The notes: generated by a model from the sequence alone, not told the origin. DNA of 64,000 nucleotides from Orientallactaga sibirica (GCA_036365145.1 JAEOAD010000018.1:12630501-12694500); one strand, 5' to 3'. Counted from the stretch's first letter, positions 11,068 to 22,795 are shown. Numbers and translations are program-made.

Positions 11068-12441
11068 TTAGGGTACTGTATATATGTAATTAGATGGACA
11101 GATTACTGTGGGTGGAATGGCCTAAGAGAGGTCAGGGGAAGAAATTGAGTAAAAGGAATATGGGGGAGGGGTAAACAAAATTCAGGATATTGTGAGTAAG
11201 CCACATGATAATCTATCTACTTTTTTGGATAATGGTATACCCAGAAGCCATTGAATGTTACCAGAAAAATTTCAGTGCCAGAGATGGGATATTTTCCAGT
11301 GAGTTGTTGGTCAGGAAGTTCCCTGATGCTCCCAAAACATTACAGGCTATTTCCAAGGCTCTTGGTTTCCCATCAGGAATAGATGACAAAACCCTATTGC
11401 TGAAGACTCCATATACTTGGGCTGCAATGTCACTGAGAAATCAAACTGGAGATAAGCTGCAAACCTCCTCCCAGTAGACTAGCTGACAGAAAGCTTGAAA
11501 AAGCTGCACTGCATGCACCCTTATGGAAAACAGAAGCCATCAGTGTTGAAAACAATGGACACTGAAAACCTCAAGTTTGGCCAGCAAAATGAGCCAATGG
11601 GTTCAATAATGACATGTCTGTTATGGGGGAAACCAGTTGCTCTCTAATTGGACTGGAGACCTTCTCTATGGAAGGGAATACATGCTTGGTGCTGAAAACC
11701 TAAATAAAAGCCTATGGTGGGGGAGGTCATGAGTATTAGGAGTGTAATGCCTTCTTTTGTTTGGCTAAATGCATATATTATGCTCACCAAACTGCCCTGT
11801 AAGTACTTCTCTTAATGTCCATACCATATATTAATGCTTTTTGTTAGAGAAGCTTCTTTTTTCAGATGGTGGTGACCCATAAGGCACCATAGTGCTGAGA
11901 AGATGTGATGGAGGAATGTTCAGCACTGAAAAATCTCTATCACAACTTCCAAAGCTCAGGATCCATTATGGAAGAGGTGGCAGAAACAATGTTAGAGCAA
12001 AGGAAGGGTAGAACTGCTTACAATGCTATTGACCAGACAGAAATGGGCCTTAATATTCATGACCTCGCAGTGCATAGCACTATCTTCACAAGACCCTCAT
12101 AATAGGAGAAAATATGATGACATTAAAAAAAGAGAGACTTAGCCGGGCGTGGTGGCGCACGCCTTTAATCCCAGCACTCGGAGGCAGAGGTAGGAGGATC
12201 GCCGTGAGTTCGAGGCTACCCTGAGACTACATAGTTAATTCCAGGTCAGCCTGGACCAGAGTGAGACCCTACCTCGAAACCCACCCCCCCAAAAAAAAAG
12301 AGAGAGAGAGACTAATGGAGAGAGGGAGAGGATGTGATGGAGTGTAGATTTGTGAGGAGGAAATTGGGGGAGGGGAGGGAATTATCAGGGTTTATTATCT
12401 GTAAGTATGGAAGCTGTCAATAAAAAGGAAAAAAAATTAAA
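11068..12441 (+). mobile_element. 5'-truncated L1 3' end inserted in the older L1
   Basis: AATACTTAGTGGGG (11054-11067) and AATACTTAATGGGG (12442-12455) flank it, a 14-bp duplication with one mismatch that is itself part of L1 ORF2. The insert is an L1 3' UTR only and ends AATAAAAAGGAAAAAAAATT. Its sequence matches the minus-strand copy at 3839-5035 and the fragment at 32738. It belongs to a different 3' UTR subfamily from its host. The frames at 11205 and 11905 are incidental. Confidence 0.88.
12142..12299 (+). mobile_element. B1-type SINE nested in the nested L1
   Basis: It starts GCCGGGCGTGGTGGCGCACG, one of the best-preserved B1 heads here, and ends with a C run, an A run and AGAGAG. AGAGAGACTTA before it and AGAGAGACTAA after it are a probable target duplication. 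It is the third level of nesting: B1 in L1 3' end in full-length L1. Confidence 0.93.
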
Positions 12442-13867
12442 AATACTTAATGGGGACAGGCTCAAGGACTTCCCAATGAGATCAGAACAAGACAGGGGTG
12501 CCCACTCTCACCACTGCTCTTCAACATAGTACTAGAAGTACTAGCCCAATCAATAAGACAGGAGAAAGAAATAAAAGTTGTACAAATTGGAAAGGAAGAA
12601 GTCAAGTTAGTTTTATTTGCAGATGACATGATCCTGTTTATAAGTGACCCAAAAGTCTCCATCTCAAAACTTCTACAGGTGATTACTTCCTTCAATAAAG
12701 TAGCAGGATACAAAATCAATACACAAAACCAGTAGCTTTTCTATATGCAAAGGACAGATATACAGAGAAAGAAATCAATGAGGTTGTCCCATTTTCAATA
12801 GCAACAAAAAAATTAAATACCTTGGAATAAGACAAACCAAGGATATAAAAGACCTATATAACAAAAGCATAAAAACAAACTCAAGAAAGAAATTGAGAAG
12901 GGTTTGAGATGATGGAAAGACCTCCCATGCTTCTGGATAGGTTGAATTAATATTGTGAAAACAGCAATTCTACCAAAAGCAATATACAGATTTAATACTA
13001 TACTAATAAAAATACCAGCATCATTCTTCACAGAGATTGAAAAATAATTCAAAATTCATATAGAATGGCAGTAGTTCTCAGATGTCCAAACATATTCTCA
13101 GCAAAAAAAAAAAAAAAAAAAAAAAAGATACACCTCTGGATACTATATAACTATATTACAAAGCCATAGTAACAAAAACAGCATGGTACTAGAATAAAAA
13201 CAGCAACATAGATAAAAGAAACAGAATTGAAGACCCAGACCTTAGGTCAAGTGACTACAGCTACTTGATCTTTCACAAAGGTGCCAATAATGTAGACTGG
13301 AGAAAAGACACCATCTTCAACAAATGGTGTTGGACAAATTGGATGACCATATGCAAAAAAATGAAATTACACTCACTTATTTCTCCATACACAAAAATCA
13401 ATTCCAAATAGATTAAGACCTCAGTATAAGACCTGAAATTCTTCAACTACTGCAAGAAAAAATAGGAGGCATGCACCATGATATAGGGCTGAGACCAGGA
13501 AATTAAACAAGCACTCAATCAATGGGATCTCATGAAGATAAAAAGCTTTTGCACAAACACACCATAAGTAGAGTCAAGATTACCCACTGAATGGGAGAAA
13601 ATCTTCGCCAGGCATACCACTGACAGAGGCCTAATAGCAAGAATCTACAAAGAACTCAAAAAAACTGAACAATAAAAAATCAAACAACCCACTTCAAAAG
13701 TGGGGCAGGGAACTGAATAGGGAGTTCTCAGAGGAAGAATTATAAATGGCTAGCACATACATAAGAAAATGCTCAACACCCCTAACAATTAGGGAAATGC
13801 AAATTAAAACAATTATGAGATTCTACCTTACCCCAGTAAGGATAGAAAGCATTAAAAAATCAAATGA

Positions 13868-14006
13868 GCCATGTGTAGTGGCTCACACCTTTAATCCCAT
13901 CACTTGGGAGGCAGAGGTAGGTGGATCACTTTGAGTTCAAGGCCACCCTGAGACTACATAGTGAATTCCAGGTCAGCCTAGACTAGAGTGAAACCCTACC
14001 TTGAAA
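13868..14006 (+). mobile_element. B1-type SINE nested near the end of L1 ORF2
   Basis: It starts GCCATGTGTAGTGGCTCAC and has GAGACTACATAGTGAATTCC. The 14 bases AAAAAATCAAATGA occur exactly at 13854-13867 and 14007-14020, a clear target duplication. It splits ORF2 just before the C-terminal Cys-rich motif. Confidence 0.93.
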
Positions 14007-15855
14007 AAAAAATCAAATGAAACCAAATTTTGGAGAGGATGTGGAGAAATAGGAACACTCATTCACTATTGGTGGGAATGTAAGCTGGTACAACCACTAT
14101 GGAAGTCAATATGGAGACTTCTGAAAAGGATGAATATAGAGTTACCAACAGACCCTGTTATTCCCTTACTGGGCATTTGCCCTAAAAGCTCCACACCTCT
14201 ATTCAGAGATATTTGCTCAACCATGTTTATACCTGCTCAAATCATAATAGCTAAGAACTGGAATGAACCCAGATGTCCATCATTGGGCAAATTGATAAGC
14301 AAGATGTGGTATATCTACATGATTGGATTCTACTCAGCAGTAAAAAAAAATATGACACAATGAAATTTATAGAAAAATGGTCGAACTTGGAACATCATAC
14401 TAAGTAAACTCACACAATTACAGAAAAATAATCATTGCTTGGTCTCACTCATCTGCAGTTCCTAATCTGGATCAGCCCAAGTTGCTGACATTCCTGAATG
14501 GCATCTCAAGGCTTGGACCATAGGTGGGGTGGGGCATGGGGAAAGGGGAAGAGGAAGGATGGGGGGACTCAAAACTGAACCTAAATTGAACTGGTACCAT
14601 AGAAGCCTACATCCTAGAAGTAAGACTAAAAGGTTGAACCCTCAACAGGACCTTAGGGGAGCACCTGAATCAAAGGGCCCTGGAGGGGGTGAGATGAAGT
14701 CTAACCTTAAATTTCTCCTGCTTCACTTTTGTTTCTGTCTTTTTCTTTTTTCTTGGTTCTGGCCTGTAATTCCCTGTACCAGGAGGTAGTTAACATCCAC
14801 AATGAGCTTTTGATCTGAGAGACCTATAAGGTCTCCTGAAACAAGACAGACTTCTGTCAGAGCACTTGATTACCCACCAGAGGTTAATGGTAAGACTCTA
14901 CTGCTGAAAACACCATACACTGTCAGCACAGACCATGGAGAGACTTGGTTAGAATCTAGAAGCGAGCCAGTCCCCAGATAGCCCATCTGGTGTTGGAAGG
15001 CACTACATGAGCTACCAGGAGAAAGTGACCATATCTGTCTGAGCAACTCAGTCTAAGCTACTTGGAAGCAAACAACCTGACATGAGGCTCACACAAGTGC
15101 ACTGGTGGCACACAGTCATGGTGGGTAACCAACTGCTCTTGGAGTGACTAACAGATCCACTTAGTTTAATGGAAACCATACCTGGAACTGTGAAACACAT
15201 TCAGAATCATATCCAGAAAGCAATTTTGCTGTCCAATGTCAAGATCCCATTAATCTTGGGCTCTAAGAGGATCTACACCCTTTAAATTCTCTCTGAATTA
15301 AGAATGGTTTTCCTATTTAACCAGTGCTGAATTTGCTCTCCATTGGAGAATCTGCTTCTCTTTTTCACACAGGAGCAGGACCTGAGGAGATAAATGACCC
15401 ATTGCAACTCACCCCAGCTGAAACCACAGAGGAATTGGGGAAATAAGCAAGAGTGCTGCTTTCTCAGAGAACCTGATATCAGCACAAGAGTGAAGGAGAT
15501 AGATACTGAGGACCCTCAACACCTACCAAACCAGAGACCCAGAGGCTCCTAAGAGCCCATCACTGAAGTAGACTTAAAATACACCTAATATGGCTCAGGG
15601 AATTTTGCAGAAGAGGGGGTGGAAATATTGTTAGAGCCACATTTGGGACACTATGCGCAGAGACATTGCCTCTCCTTCATAACTGACTGCTGCCCCCACA
15701 ATGCATGACCCACAATCCCCGTGGGGTTGACCCATATCCCCAACGAGAAGGGCCTTTTTGGAAAAGGGACAGGATTGAGGGAAAGGATGGTACCAACATG
15801 TGTTGTTTGCACACTAAGTATGTCCATATCTAATAAAAATGAATTTTTAAAAATC

Positions 15856-15873
15856 AAATAAATTAGCATTTGA
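15856..15873. repeat. Target-site duplication, right copy, of the full-length L1
   Basis: Exact copy of 7189-7206 (AAATAAATTAGCATTTGA) at the end of the L1 A-rich tail. Confidence 0.92.
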
Positions 15874-15877
15874 GTAA

Positions 15878-16235
15878 ATCATTTCTTTTGCTGCTGTCAT
15901 CAAATACCTGACACAAAGGAACTTAAAGGAAGAAGTATTTATTTTGAAAGTGTACAGTCTGTCATGGCACAGAAAGTATGGTGGTAGGAACATGAGGCAG
16001 GTGGTCACATTAAGTTCACAGCAGGAAGCAAAGAAAGATGAATGCTCAGCTCATCAGGTTTCTCCTTTCTTCCTTTTCTAACCTGGATACTCAACTCCAT
16101 TGCAGACTCTATCCACATTATAGATAGGTCTTCTTTCCAGCTCTGCCACCTGCAGAACACATATCTCTTGAGCCAGCTCCACTCTGTGCCTGCAGCTTTT
16201 ACATGGTACTGGCATCTCCAATATCCCAAAGTACC
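15878..16235 (-). mobile_element. MaLR/ORR1-like solo LTR fragment
   Basis: Read on the minus strand it ends like rodent ORR1 LTRs: an AATAAATAC polyadenylation region, the CATGACAGACTGTAC segment and a final GACAGCAGCAAAAG. Its plus-strand start TTTGCTGCTGTCATCAAATA is the end of the LTR. The far boundary is blurred, so the 5' part may be missing. Confidence 0.65.
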
Positions 16236-16685
16236 CACTGAAACTTTGGCTTTACCTTTACAGCTTCATATAACAGCCCCTCAGAGCCACCTTTCAACTC
16301 TATCCCTGCCATGCATTGCCTGGCCTCATCTATTTTTGGGAACCTTAGTGTAAGCCTCCATGGAATACTTGAATTTTTCATGGCTGCAAGCCACATGGAT
16401 GATAATAAGCAGGTAGGTGAAAACACCAAGTTCTACCATCAATTTAAACTATATGCTCATCATTTAGTACAATTAAACAGCCTCAGAGTGCCTAAATGGC
16501 TGAATCTGTGGAAACATTTCCTGAGGAGGTTACCTTCAACACAGAAACCTGTAGAAGCACTCCCTGTTCAAGAAATCATTTTAAATGAGTTGACATTTTT
16601 GTATCCAGAAGCCTTAATATGGGTATAGTCTTTTCTTTAAGATACCATTTCTGCTGTCTTGTGAATGTTATAAAAGACAATAAAT
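16236..16685. other. Unassigned DNA with a short sequence shared with 6640-6690
   Basis: No gene is visible. CTGTGGAAACATTTCC plus a weaker following match recur near 6640, so part is probably an unnamed repeat. The frames here (about 100 codons) lack family features. Confidence 0.4.
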
Positions 16686-16689
16686 AGAC

Positions 16690-16975
16690 TAAATAAATAA
16701 GTAAAACTGCTAACAGGTAGAGGGAAGGGCTCACAAGATCCATCCACTCCTGAATATCTATATGCAATTAATGGTCACTAGGGGGAGGGAGAGACATCTT
16801 CAGTGATGTAGCCAAAAAAGACCAGAAAAGGGTAAAAGATCAACAGTAATGGGTTAGGAGCAAGAGAGAATAATGGAAAGTGAGTGTGATAAAAATAAAT
16901 ACATATATGTGTGAAAAGGCTCTAATTAAAACCCATTATTGTATATAATTAACATATACTAATAAAAATAAATAA
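16690..16975 (+). mobile_element. Old L1 3' UTR
   Basis: A purine-rich stretch with GGGTAAAAGATCAACAG is followed by AAAACCCATTATTGTATAT and an ATAATTAACATATACTAATAAAA end. This is the layout of an Lx-type L1 3' end. No ORF2 is left. Confidence 0.6.
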
Positions 16976-17099
16976 CTCTGCTGTCTTACAAAGCTGTTGC
17001 AACTCTTTCCTTCATCCAGTGAGCACTCATGGGTGTAGCTGTATTTGGAAAAGTGATAAATAGATAGTTTGTCAGTTCAACTGGAGACAACTTTTTTTG

Positions 17100-17243
17100 T
17101 TTAATTTATTTGTGTGTGTGGCTTCTTGCCACTACTCATGCCAGTTCTTGCATGTGGCTTACATGGGTGGCTTGTGAATTAAACCTGGGCTGACAGGTAT
17201 TGTAAGCAATCACCTTTGGCCACTGGGCCATCTTCTCAGCCCT
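17100..17243 (-). mobile_element. Diverged tRNA-type SINE
   Basis: Read on the minus strand: GGGCTGAGAAGATGGCCCAG head, TTTAATTCACAAGCC in place of the B-box region, and a TAAATTAAACA tail. Diverged and without the (CT)n stretch. Confidence 0.7.
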
Positions 17244-17546
17244 TGAAGACAACTTCTCACTAAATGAGACTGCCCCTTAAAGTGACATGATTCCAGCTAG
17301 AATGACAGGATGAAGAGTTACACTACTCATCAGTGCTCTCTAAGGTCCTCTTGGCTATTATGTTTAATTTATTTGATGTCTCAACTGACTTCACACTTAT
17401 TAAGAATTTCATATTATAGTCACACTAATGTTTTTAAAATCTCCTTCTAATACCATGACAAATAGGGAAAATAGACTTTTGCTTCTGACTACATTTTCTT
17501 TAAATTGCAAAATAGAGATTTTTTTCTAGAAATTTGTCATGCAAAC

Positions 17547-17585
17547 TCTCTCTCTCTCCAACTCTCTCTCTTTCTCTCTCTCCCG
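17547..17585. repeat. (CT)n microsatellite
   Basis: CTCTCTCTCTCC runs, slightly interrupted. No SINE body is attached. Confidence 0.9.
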
Positions 17586-17589
17586 CACA

Positions 17590-18965
17590 CAGAGAAAAGA
17601 AATATTCTCCTGTCAGGCTAAAACCATCCTATTTTGATATATAAACACATATCACATAATTAGGATCTTTAATCAACACATCTAATTTGGCTAATGCACA
17701 TGGGGTGATTGGGTGTCTATGTGCTAATAACAGTGTCTGAATGCTGATAGCTTAGAAGAGCTAAATGCCCGAGAATAGACTTGGATTAATGTTGAGCATT
17801 TGCCTATTGGCTTTCCTAGAAATATTTGATTTCACCTCCATTTAACCTTGGCATTTAAAAACAAATCTAAAGGCTTCAATACAAAGCAAAATGCCAAAAA
17901 CCCTACATATATTACCACATATGGGAAATATTCAAGGCCAAGTGAGGGCGTCTTCTTCAATCTGTGCATTTTTTACCTCATTGGATAAAGATAATCCCAG
18001 AATTAAGAGGCTATTTTTAGGAAGAATGTCCAGTGGATAAGGGGAAATATATACTTAAGGACTATTTAATTAGCCATGAAAATATACAAGGATCTTTGGC
18101 TTTGAGGAAATAGCACCACATTTACATAGTATTTTGTGAATATGGAATTCTGTCTCCAAACACATTTATCTTTGTTGACTACAACATATCCTCACTCACC
18201 TGTGAGTTTCACATCCCAAATTTCTATACTAAAAGCTCAATGCAGTTTCATCTTAAAGAATCTTGAAGCACAGAAAGCTACTTAGACTTGATTAACTAAT
18301 TCTTGTCTGAATTTATTTAACAAAAGATCATTCCTTTTGAGCAACAATATTTTGTGAATACAGGTTAAATGAAAAACGACCAGAAGATTTCAGGAGATGC
18401 GGATGCCACAATGAGTTCTTCTCTAATTAACTGTACCTCTCAGAGCAAGTCTTTCCCTTTCACTCATGCTTTTAGGGAATGAAAGGCTGAGTTCAGTAAG
18501 CTCTGAGGTCTCTCTGTCCCAACTCATAGATTAAATAATCCTCAGAATGTCTAATGAAAATGAAGGTGAGGACGAGGCTACAATACTGGACCCTACCTGA
18601 GAGCCCCCAATAATCAAAATGGGGACGAGAGCCATGTTAGGAAAAGGGAAGGATGACATTTCATTCCCGTGAAATACTTTCCAATCAGCCTGAACCTGTA
18701 GGCCCATGGCTTGGTCAAGGGAAATCCAGTTCAGAACAGGGAAATAAGACATTGCAAGAAAAAGTAGATAAGAAAAAAAGAGAGAGAGAAAGAGAGAGAA
18801 AGAAAAACTAAGCCAAAAAGATGTGAAGATTATAGGAAGTGAAGTAAGATCCAAAGAATTGTCCCAGGTGAGTACCTCAAGGCCAAAACCAATAACCAAG
18901 ATTTGATATGAACTGTCTACCAATAAGAAGCCACAATCGATTGGATAAAAATTTAAATTAGAGGT
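17590..18965. other. Unannotated intergenic DNA
   Basis: I see no gene. A purine tract (AGAGAGAGAAAGAGAG) lies at about 18777-18808 and accounts for the hydrophobic reverse-strand frame at 18531-18923, which otherwise has no family resemblance. Confidence 0.5.
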
Positions 18966-18969
18966 TATC

Positions 18970-19115
18970 TTTTTATTTTGAGGTAGGTTCTCACTCTAGC
19001 CCAGGTGGACCTGAAACTCACTCTGTAGCTCGAGACTAGCCTCAGACTTACAGCAATCATCCTACCTCAGCTTCCTGAGTACTGGGATTAAAGGAATCCC
19101 CATCACACTTGACAT
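18970..19115 (-). mobile_element. B1-type SINE
   Basis: Plus-strand reading GAGGTAGGTTCTCACTCTAG, then CTACCTCAGCTTCCTGAG and GGGATTAAAGG: the B1 in reverse. About 15-20% diverged by eye. Confidence 0.85.
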
Positions 19116-19210
19116 GGGTGACCTTTTTGCATTATTCAATTGGCTATTTAGAACTTAATAAACTTTAGATGAAATTGCTTTAATACTCAGTAATAACTAA
19201 GTAAACAAAT

Positions 19211-19425
19211 GGCTGGAGAGATTTCTCAGTGGTTAGGGCACTTGCCTGTAAAGCTTAACAACCCATGTTTAATTCCCTAGTACCCACATAAGGTAGATGC
19301 ACAAGGTGGCACATGCATCTGGAGTTTGTTGGTAGTAGCTGGAGGCCCTCATGAGTCTATACACTTTCTCCCTCTCTCTCCTTTTTCTCTGTCTGTACCT
19401 CTCTGCTGGCAAATAAATAAGTATA
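19211..19425 (+). mobile_element. tRNA-type SINE
   Basis: GGCTGGAGAGATTTCTCAG head, CCAGTACCCACATAAG-like middle, CACAAGGTGGCACATGCATC, a pyrimidine-rich stretch and CAAATAAATAAG tail. Confidence 0.9.
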
Positions 19426-19894
19426 GGTGGTTGAATATAACCAATGTTTTCCTTCTAAGAACCTCTAAGTCTTACTCAAGTCATAGAGTACTGTCATTTT
19501 TTAGTACAGCACATACCTGCACTTCCTATAAATTGTTATAGATCTATACTAATACATAATGTACATTAGGAAACATACAGAGAAAGCAAAAGGCCCAATG
19601 AGGTACCTAAGTAACTATAAAAATGTTATTAAAATTTTATAATGCTATGGAACTCCTAAAATGAGAAGCATTCCACTTGAGAGATGGCTGATCTGAGGAT
19701 GAAATCAGAGAAAGAAAAGATGAGATACAGCAAGAGGGAACTTTCCAAAGGCATACAGGAAACAAGTGTGGAAGCTCACTTATTGTGCAGTACATGGATC
19801 CAGTTCTGAGACTTAGAAAGAGGAATGGCAATAAGGATCTGAAAGCTTTCTTATTCTTAACTTAAAGGTCCCTTTTCAAGATTCATGAGGAAAA

Positions 19895-20423
19895 TGTGGG
19901 GGTTTGAATGAAATTGTCTGTCCCCCATAGACTCAGGTATTTTTAAATTATTTATTTATTTATGAGAGAAATAGGGACAGAGAGAGAATGATGGGTGTTC
20001 CAGGGCCTCTAGCCACTGCAAACAAACTCCAGATGCTTGCACCACCATATACATCTGGCTTATGTGGGTACTGGGGAATCAAACCTGGGTCCTTGGGCTC
20101 CACAGGCAAGCTCCTTAATTGCTAAGCCATCTCTCCAGCTCAGCTCAAGTATTTTTGATTAAGCTTCCTACATAATTCTTCAGTAGGCATATCTCTGCTA
20201 CAGGAGGTATGTCACTGGAGGCAGATCTTGAGCCCAGCTCTACTGGGTGTGTAGAGAGCCAGTTTGAGCTCTGGCTTAGTGCTTGGTGATGCTGGCTTTT
20301 CCCTCACTGCCATGGATGTATGGAAGTAAGTCAGCTTCTTCTGCCATGAAGAAGTGTCCCTTGGAATCTGTAAGCCTGAAACAAACCCTTTCCTCCTATA
20401 ACCATGAGAAGGTAACTGCAACA
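19895..20423 (+). mobile_element. MaLR-type solo LTR split by a SINE
   Basis: It starts TGTGGGGGTTTGAATG and ends GGTAACTGCAACA, the TG...CA ends of an LTR. CTGTAAGCCTGAAAC and TTTCCTCC near the end match the poly(A) region of the MaLR-type LTRs at 50192 and 59728. No internal region is attached, so recombination between two LTRs probably left a solo copy. Confidence 0.75.
19945..20143 (-). mobile_element. tRNA-type SINE nested in an LTR
   Basis: The plus strand shows the tail first (AAATTATTTATTTATTTATG), then CAGATGCTTGCACC and the head as AAGCCATCTCTCCAGC. CTCAGGTATTTTT before it and CTCAAGTATTTTT after it are the duplicated target, one mismatch in 13, inside the LTR. Confidence 0.92.
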
Positions 20424-20529
20424 AAAAGGATGACTCTTCCTGTGATAAGGCCACTAAAATGAAAAACAATTAAATTTTGCTTAGAATCTTGTCAGCTCAA
20501 TGCTGTCATGCTTGCTTCCTTTGGAAAGG

Positions 20530-20869
20530 TGCTGTGGTTTAGATCTGGAATATCCTCAAAGATCCATGTGACTTGGTCTCCAATGTGGTGCTAGTAAGCA
20601 ATGAGTGCTAAGAGGCAGACCTTTTAGGGGGTCCTCAGATCATGTGCAGCAGACACTTGAAGGACACTTTAAGACCTCAGCCCCCTATTCTTTCTCTTTT
20701 GTATTCTGGCTATGAATACACAAGTGCCCACCATGATGTACTGACTTACTACAGTCCCCAGAGAAGTCAAATCAACCATGAACTGAAACCTCTAGATTTG
20801 GGAGTCAAAACAAAAACAAGTTGACTATCTCAGGTATTTTATTATAGCTGTGAAATGCTGACTAATAGA
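20530..20869 (+). mobile_element. MLT1/MST-like MaLR solo LTR
   Basis: It starts TGCTGTGGTTTAGATCTGG. The middle has CTTGGTCTCCAATGTGGTG and the end has CATGAACTGAAACC, TATCTCAGGTATTTT and GCTGACTAATA. These are the marks of an ancient mammalian MaLR LTR. The small open frame inside it is incidental. Confidence 0.8.
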
Positions 20870-21460
20870 AATAATAATACACTTGGTTTTGCTTAAACAA
20901 ATGAGAGAACAAATAATTACCCATTGTTTAATAATAACTTTGCAAATTAAAGTTTTTATAATGAAAAAATAGAAGCAAAAGTTCTTAGATTGTAAATATT
21001 ATGACTAAGCATAATTCTATGATTCTATGGCCTGATTCTATGATTTGATATTATGAACATGGCCCTCTTCCTTCTCCCAAACTGCTCCTCAAAGTGGAAA
21101 ACATTTAGACGGATGCCTCCTAATAGAACATTCTGCAATGATGGAACATTCCACATTTGTGCTATCTAATATGGAATGCCTGGCCATATGCCTACTGAAT
21201 AGATGGACAGTATGACTGAGAAACTGAATTTTAAAATTTATTTTTTTCAATTAATTTTTAGTTAACATGTGACTACTGAGTCGTCCTGAAAAAAAGTGTC
21301 AAACAAATGTATGACAATCATTTAATATTATCTATTTTATATAGATTTGGGCTGATTTGCCAAAAATCTATATTATAATTTGTTGGGTTGTCTTTGAACT
21401 CAACAATCCACAAAATCAAAAGATGATGTTTACTAGACTATAAGTATGAGATATTAGACT
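20870..21460. other. Unannotated AT-rich DNA
   Basis: No gene or repeat is recognised. The local GATTCTATG-type repetition (about 21018-21042) is short and probably random. Confidence 0.45.
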
Positions 21461-21462
21461 GT

Positions 21463-21600
21463 AATCAAGGTGAGATGGTTAACACCTATAATCCCAATAC
21501 TGAGGAGACAGGTAGGAGGAGGATTACTCTGAGTTAAAGGCTACAGTGTGAGTTCCAGGTCAGCCTGGGCTAGAGTGAAATCCTACCTCAACAAAATAAA
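21463..21600 (+). mobile_element. Diverged B1-type SINE
   Basis: AAGGTGAGATGGTTAACACC head, GGTAGGAGGAGGATTACTC, and GTGAGTTCCAGGTCAGCCTG. The GAGACTACATAG part is altered. Confidence 0.85.
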
Positions 21601-21738
21601 AAGATATTACACTGTAAGCAAACAAAACAAAACCACAATAGGATCAATGAACTGCCAAGAAAGAGAGTACAAGCCGAGCTGATGGGAAAGCAATGGGCAA
21701 CAATGGAATGCATCAGAAGTGTGTCAAAAGTTAGACAA

Positions 21739-21918
21739 GGGCTGGAAAGATGATTTAGCAGTTAAGGCACTTGCCTATGAAGCCTAATTCCCAGTACCCA
21801 TGTAAGCCAGATGCACAAGGTGGTGCATGCATCTGGAGATTTTTTTTTGCAATGGCTAGAGGTCCTGATGCACCCATTCTCATTCTCTCTCTCTCTCAAA
21901 TAAATAATATACATATAA
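21739..21918 (+). mobile_element. tRNA-type SINE
   Basis: GGGCTGGAAAGATGATTTAGC head, CACAAGGTGGTGCATGCATC, GCAATGGCTAGAGGTCCTG, (CT)n and AAATAAATAATA tail. Confidence 0.92.
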
Positions 21919-22212
21919 TTTTTTTAAGTTAGAGAAGAGGCTGATCTGGGAGAAAAGGATGCACAAGTGCCAAGGATGGCACCTTCCTCTTGACTTGGTT
22001 TGAGTTTTTGGCCCCCACATCAAAAAAGGGAGAAGAAGGAGTTGGAGAAGCTCCAAGAAAGAACAAAATGGTTTTACTTGTTGGATCACAGAATCACTGT
22101 GGGAAAGTATTGTATGTGTTTGGGGCATTTTAATATCAAGAACCAGATTTTGAGACTAAGAATCACTTAACACAAGTACAATAAGGGCATAGTAAGTGGT
22201 CATTGCCAGATA

Positions 22213-22217
22213 GTCCC
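22213..22217. repeat. ERV-L target-site duplication, copy 1
   Basis: GTCCC directly abuts the outer end of one LTR and recurs at 28653-28657. Five bases is the size known for ERV-L integrases. Confidence 0.88.
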
Positions 22218-22776
22218 TGTATTAGTCAGGGTTCTCTAGAGGAACAGAATGGACAGAATGAATTGTATTAAAAGGAAATTTATTGGATTAGCTTACACAG
22301 TCCAGCAATAGCAGGTTGCAGGTCCGAGAGTCAAGAAACCCCGGTAGCTGCTCAGTCCACGAGGCTGGAGGTCTCAGCAGTCCCAATCCGGCACTGAAGG
22401 CCTGAAGGCTTCCTGGAGAGATGCTGCTCTTCAGTCCACCCTGGTCTTCAGTCCACACTGGAAAGCAGCAACACCAAGCAGCAAGTACCAAGTGGAAAGC
22501 ACCAAGCAGCAAGCACCCAGTGGCAATCAGCTAGCAGCACCGGCAGCCAGGTGGGAGAGAGAGCCTTTCTTCCCAGAGCTCCTTTTTATCAACCAGCCCC
22601 CTCCTCCAAGGGGGGGCCGCCCACTCTGGGCCACCTACTCTGGGGGAAGGGCTTACCCCTGGGGGAAGGATTCTTCCTTTAGTTAATCCTTCCTAGAGGC
22701 AGCCTCAGAGACACACTTATGAGGAATGTCTGTGGATTCCTAAACAAATCAAGTTGACACAAACTTAACCATCACA
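22218..22776 (-). repeat. ERV-L 3' LTR
   Basis: 559 bp, beginning TGTGATGGTTAAG and ending CTGACTAATACA on the minus strand, the typical ERV-L/MLT2 ends. It pairs with 28096-28652. It contains the GATAAAAAGG TATA-like box, an AATAAA and an internal tandem of AAGCAGCAAG-type units. The short frames across it are incidental. Confidence 0.93.
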
Positions 22777-22795
22777 AGTCCACCCCTTGTCAACT
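22777..22795 (-). other. ERV-L polypurine tract
   Basis: On the minus strand AAGGGGTGGACT lies directly before the 3' LTR. In retroviruses this purine run survives RNase H and primes plus-strand DNA, so its place and make-up fit. Confidence 0.8.

Larger units (their letters stand above)
8869..14460 (+). pseudogene. L1 ORF2 remnant (endonuclease-reverse transcriptase)
   Basis: ORF2p nicks the target and primes reverse transcription there. The ATG at 8869 opens MAGINSNLT, the usual start of the APE-like endonuclease. A later endonuclease piece lies at 9469-9696 (SDHNALKLEIN). The RT is visible near 10741 ([14 protein letters not shown], then LDQAGFIP) and at 12616-12627 with the catalytic FADD. 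The C-terminal zinc-knuckle-like region lies in 14025-14085 (WRGCGEIGT, then HYWWEC), where the first Cys of the motif is Phe. Many stops, frameshifts and three insertions interrupt it. Confidence 0.9.
7207..15855 (+). mobile_element. Full-length L1 retrotransposon, inactive, with nested insertions
   Basis: The parts in order are: 5' UTR (7207-7584), ORF1 remnant (7585-8747), ORF2 remnant (8869 to about 14460), 3' UTR (about 14460-15840) and an AATAAAAATG-type A-rich end. An exact 18-bp direct repeat flanks it. The 8.65-kb span is longer than an L1 because of B1 at 10422, a truncated L1 at 11068 with its own B1, and B1 at 13868. Both ORFs carry stops and frameshifts, so it cannot retrotranspose. 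The intact 5' end shows it was copied full length. Confidence 0.92.

Noticed and set aside
18531..18923. 130-codon hydrophobic minus-strand frame
   Set aside because: Its Ser/Phe/Leu-rich centre is the reverse of a GA-rich tract. The rest shows no family features.
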